Below, in pieces: positions 17,972 through 27,041 of a stretch of DNA of 64,000 nt. Below the pieces are notes generated by a model. It saw nothing but the letters and a program-made list of their open reading frames with translations. It was not told the DNA's origin and did not search any database. The position numbers and the translations under genes were made by a program. Position 1 is the first letter of the stretch, and the number at the start of each line of letters is the position of its first letter. Source of the DNA: Dyadobacter sp. LHD-138 (lineage in GTDB: Bacteria > Bacteroidota > Bacteroidia > Cytophagales > Spirosomataceae); the NCBI RefSeq assembly GCF_030929615.1, contig NZ_JAVFVU010000011.1, positions 62,001 to 126,000 of the forward strand, written 5' to 3'.

Positions 17972-19090
17972 ATGAAAAATTCACTCCTTCTTATTTTGTT
18001 ATCTTGTACCATACAGGTTCATGCACAAAAACGCCCGCGAGAACTTGGAATCAAAATTGGTGTGATGCCAACCGGCCAGTTCAATGCCATAACCGATGTG
18101 CGTGGTGTCAAGGTAGGGCAGGTAACACTGGTAGAAGGCAAAGATATTCGGACGGGTGTTACGGCTATTCTTCCCCGGGACGGCAATCTTTTTCAGCAGA
18201 AAGTGTCGGCAGCGATTTATATCGGAAATGGTTTCGGTAAACTGGCTGGTTATTCTCAAGTGGAGGAATTGGGAACGCTGGAAACGCCCATTGTTTTAAC
18301 CAATACCTTGAGTGTCCCTACGGTTGCCGATGCGTTGATCGATTGGACGATTAATCAAAAGGGAAACGAAAACGTTCGTCCGGTCAATCCGGTTGTGGGA
18401 GAAACGAATGATGGTTATCTGAACGATATCCGTGGCAGGCATGTAAAAAAGGAGCATGTGTTGCAGGCTTTGACCCAGGCGAAAACGGGTGCGGTGGAGG
18501 AAGGAAATGTGGGTGCAGGAACCGGTACAGTTTGTTTTAATTTCAAAGGGGGTATTGGAACAGCTTCGAGAAAACTTCCCGAAAAACTGGGTGGGTATAC
18601 CGTCGGCGCATTAGCGCAGACAAATTTTGGCGGTATTTTAAAGGTAAACGGCGTACCCGTTGGCGAAGAACTGGGAAAATACGCATTTAAGGAATCACTC
18701 GATAAATCATCGGATGGATCGTGCATGATGATTATCGCCACCGATGCGCCGCTGGATGCAAGAAATCTGAAACGTCTGGCAAAACGTGCCATCATGGGCA
18801 TGGCGGAAACCGGGGGGATTGCTTCCAATGGCAGTGGAGATTATGTCATCGCTTTTTCAACGGCCTACCAGATACCGCACGAAACGACACAGGGAACCTC
18901 CAGTGTCACGCTTTTGCACAACGACTATGTTTCTCCCCTTTTCATGGCGACGATCGAGGCGACGAATGAAGCCATTATAAATTCATTGTTCATGGCTAAA
19001 ACTTCGGAAGGTACCCAAGGGTGCACTGTGGAAGAATTGCCAAAGGAAAAAGTGCTTCAAATCATGCGAAAATATGGCAGATTGAAGTAA
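17972..19090 (+). CDS. P1 (DmpA/BapA-type) aminopeptidase, exported
   Basis: Self-processing N-terminal nucleophile peptidase of the DmpA family, which removes N-terminal D- or beta-amino acids from peptides. A 372-residue precursor with a signal peptide (LLLILLSCTIQVHAQ). Family motifs: NAITDVRGVKVGQVT, ETPIVLTNTLSVPTV, GNVGAGTGTVC, FKGGIGTASR and the cleavage region SSDGSCMMIIATDAPL, where Ser250 should become the new N terminus of the small subunit and the nucleophile. GSGDYVIAFST follows. It probably acts in the periplasm. It has its own gap on both sides, so it is likely transcribed alone. Confidence 0.93.
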   Translation: MKNSLLLILLSCTIQVHAQKRPRELGIKIGVMPTGQFNAITDVRGVKVGQVTLVEGKDIRTGVTAILPRDGNLFQQKVSAAIYIGNGFGKLAGYSQVEELGTLETPIVLTNTLSVPTVADALIDWTINQKGNENVRPVNPVVGETNDGYLNDIRGRHVKKEHVLQALTQAKTGAVEEGNVGAGTGTVCFNFKGGIGTASRKLPEKLGGYTVGALAQTNFGGILKVNGVPVGEELGKYAFKESLDKSSDGSCMMIIATDAPLDARNLKRLAKRAIMGMAETGGIASNGSGDYVIAFSTAYQIPHETTQGTSSVTLLHNDYVSPLFMATIEATNEAIINSLFMAKTSEGTQGCTVEELPKEKVLQIMRKYGRLK

Positions 19091-19198
19091 ATGCTTACTT
19101 ATCCTTCTCATTATTTACCGTTTACCAAAATGATAATTCAGATAATTACGGCAAAGGACTTGCGATTGTAATATTTTGGTTTAAAATTTGCGGTTTAA

Positions 19199-19606
19199 AT
19201 GAAAACCCGAATCGTGAAGACAGGTAAAGTTATTAACCAGACAATCAGCTTACTGCTAGCCGCCATGCTTTTGATGGTAGCTGGAGCGCGGTCGTGGTCA
19301 AATAATGCTGATACGATTCAGAAATACGTAAAAGGTGCCAAGACGATCAGCAAGGGTATAACCCAGGACGCAGCGTCAGACACATCCGACGACAATCAGG
19401 CAACGGTAAGCGCGCTTTCCTTGGATGCGGTTATTACACCGGCCATCTCGTTTGATTTCTCCCATTATTTTTATTTTGCTCCGCAGCCAGTCTGGCAATT
19501 TGTTGAAAGACAGCATATTGTTGAAGTCGCTTTTCAGGAGTCTCATTTTCTTTTCTCCTGCTTCAGCAGAGTTTTTGCCAGATACATTGTCACCAACGCC
19601 CCGTGA
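19199..19606 (+). CDS. Small exported protein, function unknown
   Basis: A 135-residue protein with a basic start and hydrophobic segment (TISLLLAAMLLMVAGARSW), consistent with a signal peptide or anchor. The rest has a Ser/Thr/Asp-rich stretch (QDAASDTSDDNQ) and a C-terminal aromatic part (DFSHYFYFAPQPVWQF) but no family motif I know. It has a normal ATG, codon use like the neighbours, and sits upstream of secDF with a 164-base gap. It might be a lineage-specific envelope protein. Confidence 0.6.
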   Translation: MKTRIVKTGKVINQTISLLLAAMLLMVAGARSWSNNADTIQKYVKGAKTISKGITQDAASDTSDDNQATVSALSLDAVITPAISFDFSHYFYFAPQPVWQFVERQHIVEVAFQESHFLFSCFSRVFARYIVTNAP

Positions 19607-19770
19607 CAATCCCCCGCTGACCATGCAGATTGAAAGTTGATATGCTGCTTTATCCGTGCGGCAGACTTTTATATTCTCGTGTCTGAAAATTTTGTATACC
19701 GGACTACGCGTCCCGAACTGCGCATCCCGGACCTTATCTTTTTTGAAAATTTCACATTTTTTACAAAACA

Positions 19771-22752
19771 ATGACTAACAAGAATGGAATAATTGGGCTA
19801 ACCATTGCGTTGGTCCTTATTAGTGCCTATTACCTTTCTTTTACGTTCGTTTCACGCAGCATTAAAGGAAAAGCTGTGACCTATGCTACGGACGCATCTG
19901 GAAAAGTAGATGACAAGAAAAAACAGCGTTACATCGATTCGCTATGGCGCGAGGAGGTATACCTGGGACAAACTTTGCAGGAAGTTATGGAGCGTGAGCT
20001 TAGCCTTGGTCTTGACCTTCAGGGCGGTATGCACGTAGTGCTGGAAGTTTCTCCTGCTGAGATCCTGAAAGGTATGGCTGGCGGAAACGCTCGCAGTGCT
20101 TCTTTCCAAAAGGCGCTTAAAGCCGCGGAAGCTGATAAGAAGGCAGACAACGGCAAATTCGTAAAGATTTTTGTTTCTGCTTTTAAAGAAGCTGCGCCAA
20201 ATACAAGTTTGGCCAGTGTTTTTGCGACAAGTGCAAACCGTACTAAAATCAACAGTACTTCGTCGGACGGCGATGTTGTAAAAATGCTTAATACTGAAAT
20301 TGACGGTGCTATTGACCGCGCATTTCAGATCACACAGGCTCGTATTGATAAATTTGGTGTAACCAACCCGAACATTCAGCGTTTGCCAGGTACCAACCGC
20401 GTTTTGGTTGAGCTTCCAGGGGTGGATAACCCGGAGCGTGTACGTCGTCTGCTTTCAGGTGCTGCGAAACTTGAATTTGCACAGGTTTATTTGACAAATG
20501 AATTGGCTCCGGCAATCGATCAGTTGGGCGGTTATTTGGTAAAAGAAGATGCGAGACTTAAGTCAGGTGCAAAAACCGTTAGCAAGGACACGGCTGCAAC
20601 AGATACTACAAAAAGTTCAGGTTTGAGCGGTCTGGCTGCAAAGCTTGAACAAAAAGGAGATTCTTCTAAATCTGATACTTCTGCATTGGCTGCACAAAGC
20701 GCTGCTTTGACAAGCCTTTTTGTTCCAATGCCACAGGGATTGGGCGTTTATCTTAAAGATACGGCACGTGCCAACGAAATCATCCAGCGTCCGGAAGTTC
20801 GTGCGATGTTCCCTGCTGATCTTGTTTTCATGTGGGACCGCAAAGGAACCGCCGGTCAAAATAACCAGTTGATTCTTCCTTTGTATTTCATCAAAAAACA
20901 AAACGGACAGGCAGCTATGGAAGGTGATGTGATTGTGGATGCAACACATGACTACGATGACCGTGGCCGTCCGGAAGTAACGATGCGTATGAACGGTGAA
21001 GGCGCGCGTAAATGGCGTACACTGACTGCCAACAGCATTGGTCGCCCGATCGCGATTATTATCGATAACCTTGTTTACACGGCGCCTACGGTTCAGGGCG
21101 AAATTCCAAATGGTAACTCTAGCATCACGGGTAACTTCACCGTTGAAGAAACAAAAGATATGTCAAACGTGCTGAAAGCGGGTAAGTTGCCTGCTCCTAC
21201 GCACATTGTTGAAGAAGCGATTGTTGGTTCTACATTGGGTTCAGAAGCGATTACTGCCGGTGTATTGTCTTCATTGATCGGTTTGGTTGTGATTTTGGTG
21301 TTCATGGTGGCTTATTACAGCGGTGCTGGTTTTGTTGCTGACTTAACCCTTCTTTTAAACCTGTTCCTTCTTTTAGGCATAATGGCTTCTCTTGGCGCTG
21401 TACTTACACTTTCAGGTATTGCCGGTATTGTATTGACGATTGGTATGGCCGTGGATGCGAACGTACTGATTTACGAGGGGATAAAAGTTGAGATTGCCGA
21501 AGGAAAACCTTTCAAGCAAGCGGTTTCGGAAGGTTTCAAACATTCGATGACGGCGATTATTGACTCAAACGTTACAACACTTTTAACAGGTATTATCCTG
21601 TACACATTTGGTTCAGGTCTGGTACTTGGTTTTGCAACGACACTTGTAATCGGTTTGATCACTTCTTTGTTCACGGCGATTTTCATTACCAGATTGTTCC
21701 TTGAATACCAGATCAGAAACGGTAGAGTTTATAAGTTCTATTCTGGACTGACAAAAAACTGGTTCAAGGATAACTCCTTTGACTTTGTATCGCAGCGCCG
21801 TCGTTTTTATCTTATTTCCTCTGTGATCATGGCTATTGGCGTTGGTTCATTCATCTTCAAAGGATTTGGTCTGGGTATTGATTTCAAAGGAGGGCGTTCT
21901 TATGTAATTCGTTTTGAAAAAAGTGTAGAAACGGATGAAGTACGTGAAATAATGAGCAATGAACTGGGTAGCTCACCTGAAGTGAAAACTTTCGGTGGAT
22001 TTGACCAGGTGAAAATTACGACCGACTACCTGATTGAAGATACCGCCCCTGATGCTGATCAGAAAGCGGAACAGAAGATCATGGCAGGCATTTCAAAAGT
22101 TAAAGACAACAAAGGTGCAATTGTAAGCTCCAATAAAGTAGGTCCAACGATTGCTTACGATACCATGATCAATGCATTGTATGCGATCCTTCTTGCACTT
22201 GGCGCCAACTTTGTTTACATTTTCTTACGTTTCAAACGTCTGGCGTTCAGTTATGGTGCAGTCGTGTCGCTTGCGCATGACGTGATCATCCTTTTGGCTG
22301 TGTTCTCGCTGTTCAACGGATGGCTGCCATTCTCACTGGATATCGATCAGGCGTTTATTGGAGCGATTTTGACGATGATTGGTTACTCGATGAATGACAC
22401 GGTTGTAATTTATGACAGGATCCGTGAGTATCTGAAAGATGATAAAGCAACAAACGAAACGCTTCCAACCATTATTAATAATGCCTTGAACAGTACTTTG
22501 AGCCGTACCGCGGTAACGGGTATTTCCGTAATGCTGGTATTGATCGTATTGATGATATTTGGTGGTGAAGTAATCCGTGGCTTTACGTTCTGTATGTTGC
22601 TTGGTGTAATTGTAGGTACTTATTCTTCACTGTTCGTAGCGGCACCGATTGTGGTTGACCTTTTACAGCGTGAAAAAATTAAGCAGGCCTCACTTGCAAC
22701 GGTTGACACGGCGGCGGCTGCGCCTGCTAAGACAAAAGGAGCAAAAGCATAA
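19771..22752 (+). CDS. secDF: SecDF fusion translocase subunit
   Basis: SecD and SecF are fused into one 993-residue membrane protein that uses the proton-motive force to pull preproteins out on the periplasmic side. The SecD half has TM1 at the N terminus, the LGLDLQGGMHVVLEV motif, a large periplasmic P1 domain with a Ser/Thr/Lys-rich low-complexity insert (about residues 265-310), and a block of TM helices (GIVLTIGMAVDANVLIYEGI). The SecF half starts near residue 670 with GIDFKGGRSYVIRFE and ends with its TM block (IGYSMNDTVVIYDRIREYL). The tail is Ala/Lys-rich. SecDF fusion is usual in Bacteroidota. It ends in a perfect 19-bp hairpin. Confidence 0.97.
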   Translation: MTNKNGIIGLTIALVLISAYYLSFTFVSRSIKGKAVTYATDASGKVDDKKKQRYIDSLWREEVYLGQTLQEVMERELSLGLDLQGGMHVVLEVSPAEILKGMAGGNARSASFQKALKAAEADKKADNGKFVKIFVSAFKEAAPNTSLASVFATSANRTKINSTSSDGDVVKMLNTEIDGAIDRAFQITQARIDKFGVTNPNIQRLPGTNRVLVELPGVDNPERVRRLLSGAAKLEFAQVYLTNELAPAIDQLGGYLVKEDARLKSGAKTVSKDTAATDTTKSSGLSGLAAKLEQKGDSSKSDTSALAAQSAALTSLFVPMPQGLGVYLKDTARANEIIQRPEVRAMFPADLVFMWDRKGTAGQNNQLILPLYFIKKQNGQAAMEGDVIVDATHDYDDRGRPEVTMRMNGEGARKWRTLTANSIGRPIAIIIDNLVYTAPTVQGEIPNGNSSITGNFTVEETKDMSNVLKAGKLPAPTHIVEEAIVGSTLGSEAITAGVLSSLIGLVVILVFMVAYYSGAGFVADLTLLLNLFLLLGIMASLGAVLTLSGIAGIVLTIGMAVDANVLIYEGIKVEIAEGKPFKQAVSEGFKHSMTAIIDSNVTTLLTGIILYTFGSGLVLGFATTLVIGLITSLFTAIFITRLFLEYQIRNGRVYKFYSGLTKNWFKDNSFDFVSQRRRFYLISSVIMAIGVGSFIFKGFGLGIDFKGGRSYVIRFEKSVETDEVREIMSNELGSSPEVKTFGGFDQVKITTDYLIEDTAPDADQKAEQKIMAGISKVKDNKGAIVSSNKVGPTIAYDTMINALYAILLALGANFVYIFLRFKRLAFSYGAVVSLAHDVIILLAVFSLFNGWLPFSLDIDQAFIGAILTMIGYSMNDTVVIYDRIREYLKDDKATNETLPTIINNALNSTLSRTAVTGISVMLVLIVLMIFGGEVIRGFTFCMLLGVIVGTYSSLFVAAPIVVDLLQREKIKQASLATVDTAAAAPAKTKGAKA

Positions 22753-22761
22753 ACGTTTAAA

Positions 22762-22802
22762 TAATAAAAGGGGGAAAGTATTTTACTTTCCCCCTTTTAT
22801 TA
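22762..22802 (+). terminator. Perfect 19-bp terminator hairpin after secDF
   Basis: TAATAAAAGGGGGAAAGTA (22762-22780) pairs perfectly with 22784-22802 around a TTT loop, with five G-C pairs in the centre and A/T-rich ends. It could act in both directions. Confidence 0.85.
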
Positions 22803-22881
22803 TTTAGCGAGGATGGACTTAGCAAATTTTATTTTAGTTTTATGAGATATTGATATAAATAACTACGATAACAAATACTAT

Positions 22882-24333
22882 ATGGCAAATCAACTTTGGG
22901 TAAAGAAGCCGATTGAGAAATTAATGCTCGAGTCGAGTGGGGAGGGAAATCAGTTAAAGAGGTCCCTTAGTTCGACCAGTTTAGTAGCCCTGGGTATCGG
23001 AGCGATCATCGGCGCAGGTCTTTTTTCCCTGACAGGCATTGCAGCCGCGGAACATGCCGGCCCTGCAGTAACCATTTCATTTATTTTGGCTGCTGTGGGT
23101 TGTGGGTTTGCGGGATTGTGCTATGCTGAATTTGCCTCGATGATCCCTATTGCGGGTAGCGCTTATACCTATTCCTATGCTACAATGGGTGAATTTGTTG
23201 CCTGGATCATCGGATGGGACCTTGTTTTGGAATACGCTCTGGGTGCCGCAACAGTATCCGTCAGCTGGTCACGTTATTTGCTTGAATTTTTAAGCTCATT
23301 TGGGATTCACCTGCCTGCACAATTGGTTTGCTCTCCTTTTGAAGTCGTAAAATTAAGTGACGGAACAATCATTGACAATGGTATCATCAACTTGCCGGCG
23401 ATTCTTATCGTGTGCCTGTTGTCATTGTTTTTGATCAGAGGTACACAGGGCTCAGCGTTTTTGAACAATATTCTGGTATGTGTTAAAGTGGCGGTTGTGC
23501 TTGTATTTATCGCACTGGGATGGAGCCATATCGATCCACAGAACTATGTTCCTTATATTCCTGCCAACACAGGCAACTACGAAAACTTTGGCTGGTCTGG
23601 TATTGCTACCGGTGCGGCGGTTGTATTCTTTGCATTTATCGGTTTTGACGCGGTTTCTACCGCAGCACAGGAAGCCAAAAATCCGCAGAAAGGTATGCCC
23701 ATCGGTATCCTTGGCTCACTTGTCGTTTGTACGATACTTTATGTGCTTTTCGCACACGTAATGACGGGTTTGGTAAAATATACGGAGTTTGCCAATGATG
23801 CGAAACCAGCTGCCACCGCATTCGCGAAAACAGGTTACGATACCCTGCAGACGGGTTTGATCATTGCGATTCTTGCAGGCTATACCTCTGTAATGCTTGT
23901 GATGCTTTTAGGGCAGAGCCGCGTGTTTTACTCGATGAGCAAAGATGGTTTGCTGCCTAAATTCTTTAGTTCGGTTCACCCGACATTCCGTACGCCATGG
24001 AAAACCAACCTTTTCTTCATGGTTTTCGTAAGTTTGTTTGCAGGATTTGTGCCTGTGAGTGACTTGGGGCACATGGTGAGTATTGGTACGCTGTTCGCAT
24101 TCTGTCTGGTTTGTGTGGGTGTTTGGATGCTCCGTATTAAACGTCCTGAACTTCCGCGTTCATTCCGCACACCGCTGGTACCTTTTGTACCCATTATGGG
24201 AATCGTTGTATGTTTGTACCTGATGTACTCTCTGCCAATAGAAAGCTGGTACCGTCTGGCGATCTGGCTTGGACTTGGTCTGGCCATTTATTTCGGCTAT
24301 GGCAAGAAAAATAGCAAGATAGCGAATGAGTAA
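22882..24333 (+). CDS. APC-family amino-acid permease
   Basis: A 483-residue inner-membrane protein with about 12-14 hydrophobic segments. The N-terminal LVALGIGAIIGAGLFSLTG motif binds substrate in the amino acid-polyamine-organocation superfamily. YAEFASMIPIAGSAYTYSYA, FFAFIGFDAVSTAAQEAKNP and LLGQSRVFYSMSKDGLLP match the cationic amino-acid transporter (CAT/YfnA) branch. The substrate is not certain. It stands alone between the secDF terminator and a bidirectional hairpin shared with lhgO. Confidence 0.93.
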   Translation: MANQLWVKKPIEKLMLESSGEGNQLKRSLSSTSLVALGIGAIIGAGLFSLTGIAAAEHAGPAVTISFILAAVGCGFAGLCYAEFASMIPIAGSAYTYSYATMGEFVAWIIGWDLVLEYALGAATVSVSWSRYLLEFLSSFGIHLPAQLVCSPFEVVKLSDGTIIDNGIINLPAILIVCLLSLFLIRGTQGSAFLNNILVCVKVAVVLVFIALGWSHIDPQNYVPYIPANTGNYENFGWSGIATGAAVVFFAFIGFDAVSTAAQEAKNPQKGMPIGILGSLVVCTILYVLFAHVMTGLVKYTEFANDAKPAATAFAKTGYDTLQTGLIIAILAGYTSVMLVMLLGQSRVFYSMSKDGLLPKFFSSVHPTFRTPWKTNLFFMVFVSLFAGFVPVSDLGHMVSIGTLFAFCLVCVGVWMLRIKRPELPRSFRTPLVPFVPIMGIVVCLYLMYSLPIESWYRLAIWLGLGLAIYFGYGKKNSKIANE

Positions 24334-24386
24334 TAGCATTTTAGCTGTTAGCACTTAGCTTTTAGGCTGGACAGTCCGAAATAATA

Positions 24387-24429
24387 AAAAAAGTCCTTAC
24401 ATCCGAATTGGAATTGTAAGGACTTTTTT
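24387..24429. terminator. Bidirectional terminator between permease gene and lhgO
   Basis: AAAAAAGTCCTTACA (24387-24401) and TGTAAGGACTTTTTT (24415-24429) form a perfect 15-bp stem with A and T runs on its flanks, so it can terminate both convergent transcripts. Confidence 0.88.
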
Positions 24430-24479
24430 ATGAATAAGAATTAAGTGTCGATTGCGGACAGCTGACGGCCGACAACCTT

Positions 24480-25679
24480 CTATATTCTTGCGAGCACGCG
24501 TTCAGAGACCGTTTGGCCTATGGAAAGTGAAGAAGTTGCTGCCGGTGAAGGGGCATTGCAAACGTTAATGGCTCCTTTGTTTTCGATGATGGAGAAATCA
24601 TCCAGTAACCCGCCATCGTAGTCGCAGGCTTGTGCACGGACACCCGCTCCTCCCGGTATCAAATCTTCGCTCTGTACTTCGGGAATCAGTTCCTGTAAAG
24701 CCTTTGTGAAAGCAGCTTTGGAAAAAGAACGGTAATATTCCCCCATCCCCGTCTGCCAGTATTTCATGGCAACCTTTCTGAATCCCGGCCAGGCCAGCGC
24801 TTCAAATAATTCAGGGAAATTAATATCTGTTTTTTTATAACCTTCTCTTTTAAATGCAAAAACCGCATTCGGCCCTGCCTCAACGCCTCCCTCGATCATG
24901 CGCGTAAAATGCACGCCCAGGAAAGGGAAATTAGGGTCGGGAACGGGATAGATAAGGTTTTTTACCAAATGATGTTTTTCCGGGCGAATTTTGTAATACT
25001 CTCCGCGGAAAGGAATAATCCTTACTTTAACCTCTTCGGGCTGCGTCAGCTGCGCCACCTTATCAGAATACAACCCGGCACAGTTTACAACCAAACGCGT
25101 GCTGTAAGCATTTCCCGAAGCCGTTATGACTTCGCTGTGGGATTGCTGGCTTTTTATATTAACCACCTTCTCACTGAAACGGATCTCGCCGTCTAGTTTC
25201 TGAAGGTTCTCTGCGTATTTTTCACTTACTGTTTTATAATCGATGATACCGGTATAAGGCACCCAAATACCTTCCAGACCATTGACATGTGGTTCTTTTT
25301 CACGAATTTCTTCCTTCGTGATCATCCGGTTTTGTGTTAAACCGTTTTGTAAGCCCCTGTCGTACAGGTTTTTTAATAAAGGTATTTGCTCAGATTTGGT
25401 GGCAACCACAATTTTTCCGCAAAGATCATACGGTACTTCTTCCCGCTTGCAAAAATCGAGCAGCATTTCATAACCCCGGATGCAATTGGTGGCCTTAAGA
25501 CTGCCGGGTTTGTAATAAAGCCCGGAATGGATCACGCCGCTGTTATGCCCGGTCTGATGTTTTGCCACGCCGTTTTCTTTTTCAAGCAGCAGCAGTTTTA
25601 GGGAAGGTTTTTGTTCTTTTATACGAAGAGCGGTGGCCAAGCCAACAATGCCTCCGCCTACAACAATGATATCATACAT
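24480..25679 (-). CDS. lhgO: L-2-hydroxyglutarate oxidase/dehydrogenase
   Basis: FAD-dependent enzyme that oxidises L-2-hydroxyglutarate to 2-oxoglutarate, repairing a side product of central metabolism. The 399-residue protein begins with the dinucleotide-binding motif DIIVVGGGIVGLATALRI, then KHQTGHNSGVIHSGLYYKPG and NCAGLYSDKVAQL; the C-terminal LIPGGAGVRAQACDYDG and NAPSPAATSSLSIG blocks bind the flavin. The size and motifs match LhgO rather than glycerol-3-phosphate dehydrogenase. Convergent with the permease gene; anmK lies upstream on the same strand with a 90-base gap. Confidence 0.94.
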   Translation of the reverse strand: MYDIIVVGGGIVGLATALRIKEQKPSLKLLLLEKENGVAKHQTGHNSGVIHSGLYYKPGSLKATNCIRGYEMLLDFCKREEVPYDLCGKIVVATKSEQIPLLKNLYDRGLQNGLTQNRMITKEEIREKEPHVNGLEGIWVPYTGIIDYKTVSEKYAENLQKLDGEIRFSEKVVNIKSQQSHSEVITASGNAYSTRLVVNCAGLYSDKVAQLTQPEEVKVRIIPFRGEYYKIRPEKHHLVKNLIYPVPDPNFPFLGVHFTRMIEGGVEAGPNAVFAFKREGYKKTDINFPELFEALAWPGFRKVAMKYWQTGMGEYYRSFSKAAFTKALQELIPEVQSEDLIPGGAGVRAQACDYDGGLLDDFSIIENKGAINVCNAPSPAATSSLSIGQTVSERVLARI

Positions 25680-25769
25680 GTGATACTGGATTCTTTTTTA
25701 CAAAGAAACGGGTTGAAACGCAATTATGCTTGCATTGAAGAGATTTCAATCCTTTTTATTTGAACGTTT

Positions 25770-26966
25770 TTATGCCGGAAAAGAAATTTTTCCCATGGTG
25801 ATGCTGGGCACGCCTTCCCGGGCTCCGAAGTCAACAGCGTCGCCGGCAACAGTTTCGTTGGCCAGGACTGCAAATAACACGGCTTCCTTGGCATCTCCTG
25901 ATACGCCAAGCTTGTCAATAAGGCCGACCTGGCAATTCGATAATTGCGCACGGATTGAGGCCATCAGGACAGGATTATGGGCCCCGCCGCCGCTCGCATA
26001 AATTTGGTACGTTTCATCAGGCTTCATAACCCGCAGCATGGCGCTTGCAATGGTATCGGCACTGAACCTTGTCAGGGTGGCAAGAATGTCTTGCGGCGTG
26101 ATATTTTGCAGGTTATACTCCGCGATTACTTTATTGACAAAATCGATATTGAAAACTTCCGGTCCTGTGGTTTTCGGGAAGGGTGCTTCGAAAAAAGGAA
26201 GCGCTTTTAATGCGTTCAGCAAGATTTCGTTAACCAGTCCGCTGGCAGCGATGGCACCGTTTTCATCATAAGGTTTCCCAAAGGAATGTCGGGTATATGC
26301 GTCAATAAGCGTATTTCCCGGCCCTGTATCAGTAGTGAAAATGGCAGAAGGGTCCAGTGAACCGGGAAGAAATGTGAAGTTGGCAATGCCTCCCATATTC
26401 AGTAATATCCTGTTTTCGTCTTTTTTAGAAAACAAAAAATAATCTCCATAAACCGCCAGCGGAGCGCCTTCACCGCCAGCAGCAATGTGTTTTTGCCGGA
26501 AATCACTGATGGTTATGATATTGGTGGTAACGGCAATGTGGTCGCCATCTCCGATTTGCAGGGTCGAATTAGGGAAGTCAGAGAAGTTGTGCTGCTTTTT
26601 AGGGGCGTGGAAAACGGTTTGTCCATGGCTGGCGATCAGATCGATTTCTCCGGCCGGAATGTTCCATTGCTTCAGACAATCCAAAATCATTTTACCATGC
26701 GCAATACCGATCAGTGGGTTTAAGATACACAAATGCTGAAAGTCAATTTGTCTCTTTGCAAAGATCTCACGGATATTGTCCCGAAAATCTTCGGTAAAAG
26801 GGACTGTCGCAAAATGTTCAACGGTCAAAACAGTTTCCGGGCCGCTTCCCTGAACATGACAAAGAGCAACATCGAGTCCGTCCAGCGATGTGCCGGACAT
26901 CAGTCCTATGATGCGCCTGGATGGCCTGTTGGCGAGCTCAGCCAGACGGAGTACGTGATTTTTCAA
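25770..26966 (-). CDS. anmK: Anhydro-N-acetylmuramic acid kinase
   Basis: AnmK opens the anhydro ring of recycled anhydro-MurNAc and phosphorylates it to MurNAc-6-phosphate, in peptidoglycan recycling. Motifs: RRIIGLMSGTSLDGLDVALC, LIASHGQTVFHAP, NSTLQIGDGDHIA, LLNMGGIANFTFLPG, DTGPGNTLIDAY and IYASGGGAHNPVLM. The frame is open to a TTG at 26993, but that lies in the terminator stem of the upstream gene. A TTG at 26966 gives MKNHVLRLAELANRPSRRII, fitting relatives, and is preferred (398 residues). No ATG is available. Recycling would connect with the GlcNAc-kinase-like gene at 10.1 kb. Confidence 0.95.
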   Translation of the reverse strand: MKNHVLRLAELANRPSRRIIGLMSGTSLDGLDVALCHVQGSGPETVLTVEHFATVPFTEDFRDNIREIFAKRQIDFQHLCILNPLIGIAHGKMILDCLKQWNIPAGEIDLIASHGQTVFHAPKKQHNFSDFPNSTLQIGDGDHIAVTTNIITISDFRQKHIAAGGEGAPLAVYGDYFLFSKKDENRILLNMGGIANFTFLPGSLDPSAIFTTDTGPGNTLIDAYTRHSFGKPYDENGAIAASGLVNEILLNALKALPFFEAPFPKTTGPEVFNIDFVNKVIAEYNLQNITPQDILATLTRFSADTIASAMLRVMKPDETYQIYASGGGAHNPVLMASIRAQLSNCQVGLIDKLGVSGDAKEAVLFAVLANETVAGDAVDFGAREGVPSITMGKISFPA

Positions 26967-26992
26967 GTGTTTGGAATATTGGATATGGAACA

Positions 26993-27038
26993 AAAGAAAA
27001 TAAGCTGCAAAATATCATTTTTGCAGCTTATTTTCTTT
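26993..27038 (-). terminator. Perfect 20-bp terminator after ricT
   Basis: AAAGAAAATAAGCTGCAAAA (26993-27012) pairs perfectly with 27019-27038 around TATCAT. It lies 3 bases past the ricT stop on the minus strand, and its T-rich 3' arm gives the U tract. Confidence 0.85.
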
Positions 27039-27041
27039 CTT

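Noticed and set aside
26967-26993. Longer anmK start at TTG 26993
   Set aside because: It falls in the perfect 20-bp terminator of the upstream gene; TTG 26966 fits family length.
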